Shown: positions 34,878 through 42,769 of the stretch, piece by piece
Numbering within the stretch: position 1 is the stretch's first letter
How the letters are laid out: each line of letters opens with the position of its first letter
Assembly: GCF_002090075.1 (NCBI RefSeq)
Contig: NZ_BBRI01000004.1
Coordinates: 248,001-312,000 of the forward strand
Length of the DNA: 64,000 bases
From: Demequina sp. NBRC 110052
GTDB taxonomy: Bacteria > Actinomycetota > Actinomycetes > Actinomycetales > Demequinaceae
Direction: 5' to 3'
Translations under genes and position numbers: made by a program
The notes under the pieces: model-generated
Databases searched by the model: none
What the model saw: only the letters and a program-made list of their open reading frames with translations
Told to the model about the DNA's origin: nothing

Positions 34878-35930
34878 TCAGCCGCAGTCGAACAAGCTGA
34901 GGGCCAGGGACTCCTGAGCGGTGGTGCTGTTGCCCGCCGCATCCTCCGCGACGACCGTGACGTTCACCAGGGGCGCGAGGAGGCCGCCCAGGTCGAGCAG
35001 CGACAGCGGCGCAAGAGTGCCGGTCCACGTGTCACCGCCCGCATGGTCGAGCGAGATGTCCGTAGAGATCACCGACAGGATCGACAGGTTGAGGCTCACG
35101 TCCTCGACTCCCACCGCATCGGACGCGACCACGTTGACCTGCGCCGTGTCGCCGCACAGCAGCGTGCCCGTGAGTCCGGACAGATCCACTGAGTGAATGA
35201 CGGGCGAGACGAGGTCCTTGACGGGGCCATCAGGCAGCAGATCGTCGACGTCGTCGACCACCTCGTCCACCAACTCGTCGGCACCCTCCACAACGCCGCC
35301 GACGAGACCTCCGCCCAGGTCGCCGCCCGAGTTGCCTTCTGTGCCGCCACCGGGGGTGTCGCCCGAGTCCTGCGAGACGCCGGAGCCGCCCGATGCGTCG
35401 GGGGCGCCGTTCTGCTGGCTGGCGTCCGTGTCGGGCGAGGCGTGGGGCGCCGTGATCGCTCCGGTGACGTCGCTGGCGTCCTGATCCTGGCCCGCCGCGT
35501 CGGCGCGCTCGATCGACGGCGTCGGCGCGGGTGTGGGGTCCTCGCCGCCCCCGAAGAACGGCACGCCGGTGATGAGTGCGCCCGCCGTCGCTGCGGCAGC
35601 CGCGGAGCCGATGCCGATCGCGACCCATCCCGCGATCCCGATGCCTGCGGCTCCCGCGACGCGGCCGCGCCGGCCGCGCGCACCGAGTGCAGTGACCTTC
35701 GAGGCGCTGCGAGCGTCGGCCGTCGCGACTGTCCCTGCGCCGGTACCGGGGATGGCGCTGAGGAACGAAGGCGGTTCTGGCGCGTCTGCGACATCCGCGC
35801 CGCCATCCGTGACGATGCGGGCCATCAGCACGTCGAGCAGCTCGTCCTCGCCCTCGACGCGCGGCTCCTCGGCCGCCGAGCGCAGAAGATCGCGCAGGTC
35901 CTCGTCTGACATGCCGTCGCGAGCCATCAC
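34878..35930 (-). CDS. Probable anti-sigma factor with extracytoplasmic domain
   Basis: 350 residues. A cytoplasmic N-terminus (1-88, MSDEDLRDLLRSAAEEPRVEGEDE) precedes a membrane helix rich in Gly/Ala (about 90-123). A disordered Gly/Asp/Ser stalk (125-220) and an Ig-like beta-domain follow (about 240-350), ending in Cys-Gly; two cysteines (LLCGD and FDCG) could bond. The start overlaps the ECF sigma stop (ATGA), the classic sigma/anti-sigma pairing. No zinc anti-sigma motif (HxxxCxxC) is present, so it is a non-ZAS type. Confidence 0.75.
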   Translation of the reverse strand: MMARDGMSDEDLRDLLRSAAEEPRVEGEDELLDVLMARIVTDGGADVADAPEPPSFLSAIPGTGAGTVATADARSASKVTALGARGRRGRVAGAAGIGIAGWVAIGIGSAAAAATAGALITGVPFFGGGEDPTPAPTPSIERADAAGQDQDASDVTGAITAPHASPDTDASQQNGAPDASGGSGVSQDSGDTPGGGTEGNSGGDLGGGLVGGVVEGADELVDEVVDDVDDLLPDGPVKDLVSPVIHSVDLSGLTGTLLCGDTAQVNVVASDAVGVEDVSLNLSILSVISTDISLDHAGGDTWTGTLAPLSLLDLGGLLAPLVNVTVVAEDAAGNSTTAQESLALSLFDCG

Positions 35931-36433
35931 GCCACCTCCTTCTTCAATCTCCCGGCGAGCGCCTCGCGCCCGCGGCTCAGCTGGGTCTTCACCGTTCCCG
36001 CCGACACCCCGAGCGTCTCGGCGATCTCTGCCACCGAAAGTCCGTCGAGGTAGTGCAGGACGACCGTCAGACGCTGCCGCTCAGGCAGGTCGGCGATCGC
36101 CTCATGGACCGCGATCGAGTCGACGGTCCTCTCGGACTCGTCGTCGGACGGGTCGTCCCACGTGGCGCACCTGACGTAGGCGCGGCCTTGGGCTTCGTTG
36201 CGCCGCCACGACTGGCGGATGAAGTTGATGGCGACGACGGTGATCCAACCCGCGAGATTCTCCGGCTCCTGATCCGCACTCAGCGCCTTCACGATCGCGT
36301 CCTGCACTGCGTCCTCGGCGCGGTCCTTGTCGCCCGTGTGCGTCGCGACTGCGGCGACTACGCGGGCGTAATCGTTGCGCAGGAAGGCAGCCACGCGTCT
36401 CCGCGTGGCCGCCTCCCCCTGCACCTCGATCAC
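35927..36433 (-). CDS. ECF-type RNA polymerase sigma factor
   Basis: 168 residues. Region 2 (about 15-85) includes KDRAEDAVQDAIVKAL and a WITVVAINFIRQSWRR stretch. Region 4 (about 110-165) has LPERQRLTVVLHYLDGLSVAEIAETLGVSAGTVKTQLSRGREAL, a complete helix-turn-helix for -35 recognition. It starts at GTG 36433 with GGGAGGG upstream. It is co-transcribed with its probable anti-sigma. The divergent or downstream Gly-rich secreted protein may be part of its regulon. Confidence 0.92.
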   Translation of the reverse strand: MIEVQGEAATRRRVAAFLRNDYARVVAAVATHTGDKDRAEDAVQDAIVKALSADQEPENLAGWITVVAINFIRQSWRRNEAQGRAYVRCATWDDPSDDESERTVDSIAVHEAIADLPERQRLTVVLHYLDGLSVAEIAETLGVSAGTVKTQLSRGREALAGRLKKEVA

Positions 36434-36483
36434 GTCCCTCCCCGAACGTTCTCGTCTTCGTCAACCGTAGCGTCTACTTCGGA

Positions 36484-37137
36484 TCAGTGTCCGAAGCCGA
36501 GCAGTGCGTCGAGGTCGACCTCGATCAGCGAGGGCTCGTCGATCTCGCCGACCTCCGCGTCAGCGTCCACGTCGAGCAGCTGCCCGACGGTGGTGTCCGC
36601 CTCGACGTCGACAAGGCCGCCCACGCCGCCCAGCACGCCACCCAGGGCGCCGCCGAGCACGTCGCCGGAGCCGGAGCCCGATCCGCCCAGGACGTCGGCG
36701 TCGAGGTCCACGTCGATCAGCGCTCCGTGGCTGTCGCCGTCACCCGAGCCCGACCCGTCGCCGCCGCCGCCGTTGCCGCCGCTGCCGGAGTCGCCGCCGC
36801 CGCCGTTGCCGCCGCCGCCGTTGCCCGAGTCGCCGCCCGATCCGTTGTTCGGGCCGTCCGCATCGACGTCGACATCGAGGTCGACCCCGATGACTCCGGG
36901 CTCGTCGCCGCCGTCGGTGTCACCGTCGTCGGCCGGAAGGCACAGGAGCCCGAACGGCAGTGATGCGCCGATGGCGACCTGTGCGTCGGGGTCGTCGAGC
37001 TCGTGGGCCTGTGCGGCGCTGGACGTTCCCCCGATCGCCCAAGCCGCGAGCAGTGCGAGCGAGGCGCCGGCGACCGCCGACGACGCTCCGATGGTTGCCA
37101 TCCTCTTCTCGGTGGCGTGCGTGTTTGATGCGTGCAT
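36484..37137 (-). CDS. Secreted Gly/Asp-rich repeat protein
   Basis: 217 residues from ATG 37137 (GAGAAGGA upstream). A signal peptide (about 10-42, ending SSAAQAHE) is followed by LPFGLLCLPAD and then low-complexity blocks. First come Asp/Val repeats (VDLDVDVDADG), then Gly-rich repeats of the type GGGGDSGSGGN (about 95-130), then further DVDLDADV and EVDLDALLG blocks. The Asp-rich repeats could bind Ca2+. It lies just upstream, in the transcriptional sense, of the ECF sigma gene on the same strand. No family recognised. Confidence 0.7.
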   Translation of the reverse strand: MHASNTHATEKRMATIGASSAVAGASLALLAAWAIGGTSSAAQAHELDDPDAQVAIGASLPFGLLCLPADDGDTDGGDEPGVIGVDLDVDVDADGPNNGSGGDSGNGGGGNGGGGDSGSGGNGGGGDGSGSGDGDSHGALIDVDLDADVLGGSGSGSGDVLGGALGGVLGGVGGLVDVEADTTVGQLLDVDADAEVGEIDEPSLIEVDLDALLGFGH

Positions 37138-37189
37138 GGTCCTTCTCCCCTCGTACAGAACGTGTGCTTCGTTGCTGGAACTGCATGTG

Positions 37190-37258
37190 TGGAAGGCCTT
37201 CCACGAATGAGATGCGCGAGGCGTCAAGTTGGTTGACACGTCAATCCCATTCGTGGAA
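37190..37258. promoter_or_regulatory. Dense palindromes upstream of the Gly-rich secreted protein gene
   Basis: Within 70 bp lie TGGAAGGCCTTCCA (37190-37203, a perfect 14-bp palindrome), an 11-bp inverted pair TTCCACGAATG (37199-37209) and CATTCGTGGAA (37248-37258), and TTGAC-AC-GTCAA (37233-37244) with another GTCAA at 37223. Such overlapping symmetry suggests operator sites for a dimeric regulator. The stretch 37138-37400 has no gene. Confidence 0.55.
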
Positions 37259-37388
37259 AGTCGCATGTCTGCCAGGGGTGATGCGCGGCGCCACGCGGGC
37301 CAGTCGCAGTGTCGGGCATATGGAGGGAGCGGTGGCGAAGGGCGCGACTCGCGGGGCGGTGTGTCGCGGAAGCGCCCCATGCCGGGGA

Positions 37389-37394
37389 TACCGT
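37389..37394 (+). promoter_or_regulatory. -10 box of a leaderless promoter
   Basis: TACCGT lies 6 nt before the ATG at 37401, with no Shine-Dalgarno. Confidence 0.5.
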
Positions 37395-37400
37395 GGACGC

Positions 37401-38153
37401 ATGCCCGGTTTCGCTGAGGACGCCGAGGATTTCTGGACCGCCCCGTACGACGGACGTTCCGTGATCGACTCGCGCGCGCTGCATCTTGTCGTCAATGAAG
37501 GTCTCGAGCATCGGCGCCGGGCCACGATCCTGGCGCGACCCGGCCTTCCCACGCTCGCGGCGGTCACCCCCGAGGTCGCGCTTCGCGCCGGCCTCGACCT
37601 GCGCGCCGTCGCCGATGCCGGGGCGATCGCGGCAGCGCCGGGAGTGACGAGCGTGGAGGATCTGCGGGTCCGGCTCGCGGACGCGGATGTCAAGCTCGGC
37701 GATCCCGACCTGGTCTACCTGTTCCCGGCCGCTCAGCGCACGGTGCTGCTCGCCGCGACCCCGCCGTCGACGGTGCGCGAACTCACGGCAGACGACGCCG
37801 ACGTGTTCGCAGACCTCATCGCCGCCTGCACGCCGGAGGATGTGGACCTCGCGTACGTCGAGCTCGACCATTGGCGCGTCGTCGGCTCGTTCGACGAGGA
37901 CGCCCTCGCGTGCGTCGCGAGCGCGTACCCCTGGGGCGAGGGCCCGATGGCGGACATCGGCGTGCTGAGCGCTCCCGACCGTCGCGGCAACGGCCACGCG
38001 CGCCGCGCGACGCGCGCGCTCGCAGCGGTCTGCTGGCGCGAGGGCTACGAGCCGCAGTATCGGACGCAGCCTGACAATCCCGCCTCGCAGGCGGTCGCGC
38101 TCGCGGCAGGCATGGAGCACTACGGCGACTGGGAGACCGTCGCCGAGGAGTGA
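37401..38153 (+). CDS. GNAT family N-acetyltransferase
   Basis: 250 residues. The N-terminal half (1-120) is a separate alpha/beta domain typical of two-domain actinobacterial GNATs. The C-terminal half carries the acetyl-CoA motif [28 protein letters not shown] (Q/RxxGxG/A-like RRGNGHA) and a final [23 protein letters not shown]. Substrate unknown. It is probably monocistronic, with its own -10 box and a hairpin after the stop. Confidence 0.85.
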   Translation: MPGFAEDAEDFWTAPYDGRSVIDSRALHLVVNEGLEHRRRATILARPGLPTLAAVTPEVALRAGLDLRAVADAGAIAAAPGVTSVEDLRVRLADADVKLGDPDLVYLFPAAQRTVLLAATPPSTVRELTADDADVFADLIAACTPEDVDLAYVELDHWRVVGSFDEDALACVASAYPWGEGPMADIGVLSAPDRRGNGHARRATRALAAVCWREGYEPQYRTQPDNPASQAVALAAGMEHYGDWETVAEE

Positions 38154-38161
38154 CAGGGCCT

Positions 38162-38179
38162 GGCTCGCGTGCACGAGCC
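38162..38179 (+). terminator. Hairpin after the GNAT gene
   Basis: GGCTCG (38162-38167) pairs with CGAGCC (38174-38179) over a 6-nt loop, 9 nt after the stop codon. No U-tract follows. Confidence 0.45.
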
Positions 38180-38221
38180 GACCGGCGCGTGACCCGCCCG
38201 GCAGGCTCGGGCGGCGCTCGG

Positions 38222-38227
38222 TACGGT
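38222..38227 (+). promoter_or_regulatory. -10 box before the macrodomain gene
   Basis: TACGGT lies 6 nt before the ATG at 38234. The spacer GGAGGA is also Shine-Dalgarno-like, so either leaderless or very short leader translation is possible. Confidence 0.45.
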
Positions 38228-38233
38228 GGAGGA

Positions 38234-38749
38234 ATGAGCTCCGTACGCGTCTGGCTGGGGGACATCACGACGCTCGACGTCGATGCGATCGTCAACGCCG
38301 CCAACTCGTCGCTGCTGGGCGGCGGCGGGGTGGATGGCGCGATCCACCGCGCTGCGGGACCCGAACTCCGCGAGGAGTGCCGCGAACTCGGCGGCTGCCC
38401 CACGGGAGAGGCGCGCATCAGCGGGGGGCATCGCCTGTTCGCGCGCCACATCATCCACACCGTCGGGCCCGTGTGGCACGGCGGTGACAAGGGCGAAGAC
38501 GAGCTGCTCGCGTCCTGCTATCGCGCGTCGCTCGCGCTCGCGGAGGAGCACGACGTGCACACGCTCGCGTTCCCTGCGATCAGCACGGGCGTGTACGGCT
38601 TCCCGATCGAGCGCGCCGCGCAGATCGCGGTCCGTGAGGTGAGGGGCCACCTCGCAGGTCCCACGGGACTGGATGAGGTGATCCTCGTCGTGTTCTCCAG
38701 CCGTGACGAGGACGTGTACCGCGAGGCGCTGTTCCCGCACGGCGAGTAG
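38234..38749 (+). CDS. Macrodomain protein (ADP-ribose / O-acetyl-ADP-ribose hydrolase type)
   Basis: 171 residues covering one macrodomain of the YmdB/MacroD class. It has [35 protein letters not shown], in which the Asn pair and the Asp of GGGVDGAI bind ADP-ribose and catalyse, and later [11 protein letters not shown]. It removes acetyl or ADP-ribosyl groups linked to ADP-ribose. The cytoplasmic gene stands alone among acetyltransferase genes. Confidence 0.93.
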   Translation: MSSVRVWLGDITTLDVDAIVNAANSSLLGGGGVDGAIHRAAGPELREECRELGGCPTGEARISGGHRLFARHIIHTVGPVWHGGDKGEDELLASCYRASLALAEEHDVHTLAFPAISTGVYGFPIERAAQIAVREVRGHLAGPTGLDEVILVVFSSRDEDVYREALFPHGE

Positions 38750-38817
38750 CCCTTGCCTCGAGCGCGCGGCACCCCGCGGCGCCACGGGATGGCCTGGCGG
38801 GGCTAGTCTCGACGGCT

Positions 38818-39372
38818 GTGAGTGAGGTGCACGCCATCGGCGATCCCGCGTCGGGTCCTGTCCGCGCGCCCGCAGGCTCGGCCGCGATCGAGATCGCCCT
38901 CGACTGTACGGATCGCGACCTGCCCGACGCGCTCGCGGTGATGCACGCGGCCTTCGCCGAGTACTCCGCGACGGGCAAGCCCTCAAGCGCCCTCGCCGAG
39001 ACGGTCGAGTCCCTGCGCGAGGAGCGGGGCAGGGGCGTCGGAATCGCGGTCGCGCGCCTCGACGGGGTCATCGTCGGGCTGGCCAAGCATCACGTGCGGC
39101 CCGAGGGTCTCCTGTACTTCGGTCGGCTCGGCGTTGCTCCCGACGCGCGAGGCAGGGGCGTCGCAAGGGCCCTCGTGGCCGCGCTTCGCGCCGCGGCGGT
39201 GCAGCGTGGTCTCGCGGGACTCACGTGCTACGTGCGCGCCTCCGAGCGCGCGAACATCGCGATGTACGAGCGACAGGGGATGCGCGTGGTCGACGAGCGC
39301 GAGGTGGTCAACAAGTTCGGCGTGACCTTCCAGATCGTGGAGATGCGCGACACGGCGCCCGAGGACGCTTGA
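38818..39372 (+). CDS. GNAT family N-acetyltransferase
   Basis: 184 residues from GTG 38818, with TAGTCT (38804-38809) as the -10 box 8 nt upstream. Motif A reads RLGVAPDARGRGVARALVAALRA (consensus RxxGxG/A), preceded by IVGLAKHHVRPEGLLYFG and followed by the motif B sequence NIAMYERQGMRVVDE. Substrate unknown. It is not fused to other domains. Confidence 0.88.
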   Translation: MSEVHAIGDPASGPVRAPAGSAAIEIALDCTDRDLPDALAVMHAAFAEYSATGKPSSALAETVESLREERGRGVGIAVARLDGVIVGLAKHHVRPEGLLYFGRLGVAPDARGRGVARALVAALRAAAVQRGLAGLTCYVRASERANIAMYERQGMRVVDEREVVNKFGVTFQIVEMRDTAPEDA

Positions 39373-39379
39373 CTCAAAT

Positions 39380-39395
39380 TCGAACGCATGTTCGA
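39380..39395. promoter_or_regulatory. SOS (LexA) box
   Basis: TCGAAC-GCAT-GTTCGA is a perfect match to the actinobacterial/Bacillus-type LexA operator TCGAAC-N4-GTTCGA. It ends 8 nt before the start codon of the radical SAM gene and overlaps the promoter position (TCGAAT, 39392-39397, 6 nt before the ATG), so LexA would block transcription until DNA damage. Confidence 0.85.
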
Positions 39396-39403
39396 ATGGC
39401 GGC

Positions 39404-40621
39404 ATGCGATGGGAGGGGCAGACGCTCGAGGCGGTGACGCCCGATGCGCTCCCAGGCCTCGCGCGCATGAGCAACCTCATCCGCTCGGTGCGCACTCCCG
39501 AGTTTGAGGGCATCGTGTTCCACGAGATCGCCGCGAAGAGCGCCCTCAACCGCGTCGGCTCCAACTCGGTGGTGCCGTTCACGTGGACCATCAACCCGTA
39601 TCGCGGATGCAGTCACGCGTGCGTGTACTGCTTCGCGCGTCCCAGCCATGAATACCTGGAGCTGGACGCGGGCCGTGACTTCGACTCCCAGCTGATCGTG
39701 AAGACGAACATCGCCGAGGCGCTGCGGCGCGACCTCGCCCGCCCCTCGTGGAGCCGCGAGCACGTGGCGCTCGGTACGAACACGGACCCGTATCAGCGGG
39801 CCGAGGGCCGCTATCGGCTCATGCCGGGCATCATCGCCGCGCTCGCGGAGTCGGGAACGCCGTTCTCGATCCTCACGAAGGGTTCGCTCCTGCGCCGTGA
39901 TCTGCCGCTGCTCGCGCAGGCGGCCGAGCGTGTGACGGTGGACCTCGCGATGTCGATCGCGATCTTCGACGACGAGCTTCAGCAGACGCTCGAGCCCGGA
40001 ACCCCGTCGACCGCCGCACGGCTGGCGACGGTGTCGGCGGCGGCGGAGGCCGGATTCGATGTCGCGGTGTTCATGATGCCGATCCTCCCGTTCCTGACGG
40101 ACGACGAAGAGCACCTCGACGCGGCGCTGGCCCGCATCAAGGCGGCAGGGGCCTCCTCGGTGACCTACACCGCGCTGCACCTGCGCCCCGGAGTCAAGGA
40201 GTGGTACGCCCGCTGGCTCAACACGTACCGCCCCGATCTCACGCCTCGGTACCGGGCGCTGTACGGCGATGGCGCCTACGCGCCGAAGTCGTATCGGCGG
40301 ACTCTCGCGGCCCGCATCAAGCCGCTGATCCGCGCGCACGGGCTGGAGCGGGCGGCGATCGACGAGAACACGGGCGGGCCCGCGTCCTCGGCGCCAGCAT
40401 CACCTTCGCGCGGGGGAGCGGCGGAGGCGCCCGACGCTGCGGTCGGTCGGTCTGCCGGTCGCCCCCGCCGCTCGGAGGCGCGCGACGCAGACGGCGAGTG
40501 GCGACGCACCCGCGTGGTGCGCGGCGCGAACTCGGAGGGCGCGATGGGCCGCGCCGGCGCGAACCTCGTCGAGCTCGAGCTCGCGCGTGCCGGCATCGCC
40601 GAGCCCGCGACTCTGTTCTGA
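39404..40621 (+). CDS. Radical SAM protein, Rv2578c / SplB-like family
   Basis: 405 residues. The iron-sulphur motif CSHACVYCFAR (CX3CX2C) follows TINPYRG, then SQLIVKTNIAEALRRDL, LGTNTDPYQRAEGRYRLM and GTPFSILTKGSLLRRDLPLL, all typical of the Rv2578c family related to spore photoproduct lyase. The C-terminal 90 residues are Arg/Ala-rich. The perfect LexA box in its promoter puts it in the DNA-damage response; the mycobacterial relative is also reported to be SOS-controlled. The exact DNA lesion or substrate is unknown. Confidence 0.92.
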   Translation: MRWEGQTLEAVTPDALPGLARMSNLIRSVRTPEFEGIVFHEIAAKSALNRVGSNSVVPFTWTINPYRGCSHACVYCFARPSHEYLELDAGRDFDSQLIVKTNIAEALRRDLARPSWSREHVALGTNTDPYQRAEGRYRLMPGIIAALAESGTPFSILTKGSLLRRDLPLLAQAAERVTVDLAMSIAIFDDELQQTLEPGTPSTAARLATVSAAAEAGFDVAVFMMPILPFLTDDEEHLDAALARIKAAGASSVTYTALHLRPGVKEWYARWLNTYRPDLTPRYRALYGDGAYAPKSYRRTLAARIKPLIRAHGLERAAIDENTGGPASSAPASPSRGGAAEAPDAAVGRSAGRPRRSEARDADGEWRRTRVVRGANSEGAMGRAGANLVELELARAGIAEPATLF

Positions 40622-40682
40622 GCCGCGACCCTGTTCTGAGCCACGATCCTGGTGGCCTGGACGCCGGCGCCGGGTGTGCCCC

Positions 40683-40688
40683 TAGTCT
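40683..40688 (+). promoter_or_regulatory. -10 box of a leaderless promoter
   Basis: TAGTCT lies 6 nt before the ATG at 40695, with no Shine-Dalgarno. Confidence 0.55.
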
Positions 40689-40694
40689 GGAGCC

Positions 40695-41081
40695 ATGTCG
40701 GGCCTGGACGACCTCGAGCTGCTGATCAGCGGCATCAGTCCGCGCTTGCACGAGGGACGCTACGTGTGGGCGACCGTCCCGTCGCTGCCTATGGGGGTGA
40801 CGCCCGTGGCCACGATCATGGAGGACGAGGGACTGTCGATCGTGATCGACGAGGCCACGGCGACCAATCTGCGACTCGCCGCCGAGTTCCCCTCGGCGTG
40901 GATCACGCTCCAGGTGCACTCCGCGCTTGACGCGGTGGGCCTCACTGCGGCGTTCTCCACGGCGTTGTCCGATGCGGGCATCAGCTGCAACGTCGTGGCC
41001 GGCACCAGGCATGATCACCTCTTCGTCCCCTACGATCAGCGTCATCAGGCGATGCAGGTGCTCGCCGAGATGGCGGGCTGA
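40695..41081 (+). CDS. ACT domain-containing protein
   Basis: 128 residues made of two ACT-like halves: an N-terminal part (PRLHEGRYVWATVPSLPMGVTPVATIMEDEGLSIVI) and a C-terminal ACT fold (AWITLQVHSALDAVGLTAAFSTALSDAGISCNVVAGTRHDHLFVPYDQRHQAMQVLAEM). This matches small stand-alone ACT proteins that probably bind an amino acid. The antiporter gene follows after 17 nt and may be co-transcribed. Confidence 0.85.
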   Translation: MSGLDDLELLISGISPRLHEGRYVWATVPSLPMGVTPVATIMEDEGLSIVIDEATATNLRLAAEFPSAWITLQVHSALDAVGLTAAFSTALSDAGISCNVVAGTRHDHLFVPYDQRHQAMQVLAEMAG

Positions 41082-41098
41082 CGGGCGGGGAGAGCGCA

Positions 41099-42739
41099 GT
41101 GGAAGAACTCTTGATCCTCGCCGTTCTGGCACTGATCGGCATCGCGGCGGCACACCTGATCAGCCCGCGCGTGGGCATCGCGGCGCCGCTGCTGCTCGTC
41201 GCGCTCGGTTGGGCGGCGAGCCTCGCGCCCGCGATGCCCGAGGTCGAGGTGGACCCCGAGGTGATCCTCGCCGGGGTGCTACCGCCCCTGCTCTATGCGG
41301 CGGCCGTGCAGATCCCAGCGACGGACTTCCGCCGCGAGCTCAGATCCATCTCGGGCCTGTCGCTCGCGCTCGTGCTCATCTCGACCGGCCTGATGGGCGT
41401 GTTCTTCCACTGGATCCTCGATCTGAGCTGGCCGTGGGCGTTCGCGCTCGGTGCGCTCGTGAGCCCCACGGACCCCGTGGCGACCGCGATCATCAAGCGC
41501 CTGGGAGTCAATCCGCGCGTGACGACGGTGCTCGAGGGCGAGTCGATGCTGAACGACGCCGTCGCGCTCGTGCTCCTGCGGGCCGCGGTGGCTGCGGCGG
41601 CGGCATCGGTCACGTTCTGGTCGGTCTCGGGCGTGTTCATCATGGCGCTCACGATCGCGGTCATCATCGGGTGGATCGTGGGCCGGCTCAATCTGTGGGT
41701 CCGCTCGAAGGTGCGCGACACCACGGTGAACACGGTCATCACGTTCACGGTGCCGTTCGTCGCGTCGATCCCCGCGGAGGCGCTGGGCGCCTCGGGTCTG
41801 GTCGCGGCTGTCGTCGCGGGACTCGTGACGGGCAACGGCGCCGCGCGCGTGCTCTCGCCGCAGCATCGGCAGTCCGACCGGCAGACGTGGCACGCGATCG
41901 AGCTCGTGCTCGAGGGCGCCGTCTACCTGGTGATGGGCCTCGAGCTGGTGGGCGTGATCGACGAGGTGGAGCGCAACCATCAGGGCGTGGGGCGCGCTGT
42001 CTGGATCGCCCTCGCGGCCCTCGCGCTGAGCCTCGTGATCCGCGCGGCCTTCGTGATCCCGCTCATGCGCGGCCTTCGACGCAGCGCGGAGGCCGCCGAC
42101 AGGAGGCGCGCACGCATCGCGGCCGACCATGCGCAGCTCGCGGATCTGAGCACGCCGCCCCCCACGACGCCGCTCGAGCGTCTGCTCATCCGCCTGCGTC
42201 CCGGCCGTTCCGACGAGGAGCTGCATGCGCGCATCCACGCGCGCCTGGTGAGGGCAGAGGCCGATGCGACGCACCTGGTCTCGTCCCGGCTGGGGTGGCG
42301 CGATGGCTCGCTGATCGTCTGGTCGGGCATGCGCGGCGTCGTCACCATCGCGGCGGCCCAGACGCTTCCGTCCGATGCGCCGGAGCGGTCGCTGCTGATC
42401 CTTGTCGCGTTCGTCGTCGCGATCGTGTCGCTCGGCGTCCAGGGCGGCACGGCGGCGCAGCTGGTCAGGGTGCTCAAGCCCGACCCGGGTCAGACGCCCG
42501 CGCAGCGCGCCGAAGAGTCCGCGCGGCTCGACGAGATGCTCGGCGCCGCGGCCAACGACGCGATGGACGAGGTGAACGCGCGCGGCGTGGAGCTCGACGA
42601 GACGGGGGAGCGCCTCACGGTGATCCGCGCTCAGCGTGAGGTGCTGCTCGAGGCGCGCTCCGTGGGCCTGTTCACGAGCGCGACCCTGCAGTCAGCGATG
42701 CGCGAGCTCGACGCCGAGCAGATCCGTCTCGAGCTGTAG
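41099..42739 (+). CDS. Na+/H+ antiporter (CPA1 family)
   Basis: 546 residues from GTG 41099, with CGGGGAGAG upstream. About 12 membrane helices span 1-400, including PTDPVATAIIKRLG and ESMLNDAVALVLLRA, the ion-binding ND and PTDP motifs of CPA1. A cytoplasmic helical tail (about 450-546) is regulatory. It exchanges Na+ (or K+) for H+ for pH and salt homeostasis. Confidence 0.9.
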   Translation: MEELLILAVLALIGIAAAHLISPRVGIAAPLLLVALGWAASLAPAMPEVEVDPEVILAGVLPPLLYAAAVQIPATDFRRELRSISGLSLALVLISTGLMGVFFHWILDLSWPWAFALGALVSPTDPVATAIIKRLGVNPRVTTVLEGESMLNDAVALVLLRAAVAAAAASVTFWSVSGVFIMALTIAVIIGWIVGRLNLWVRSKVRDTTVNTVITFTVPFVASIPAEALGASGLVAAVVAGLVTGNGAARVLSPQHRQSDRQTWHAIELVLEGAVYLVMGLELVGVIDEVERNHQGVGRAVWIALAALALSLVIRAAFVIPLMRGLRRSAEAADRRRARIAADHAQLADLSTPPPTTPLERLLIRLRPGRSDEELHARIHARLVRAEADATHLVSSRLGWRDGSLIVWSGMRGVVTIAAAQTLPSDAPERSLLILVAFVVAIVSLGVQGGTAAQLVRVLKPDPGQTPAQRAEESARLDEMLGAAANDAMDEVNARGVELDETGERLTVIRAQREVLLEARSVGLFTSATLQSAMRELDAEQIRLEL

Positions 42740-42769
42740 CGGCGCGGCGCCGCAGGCCTGGCCCGTGCG

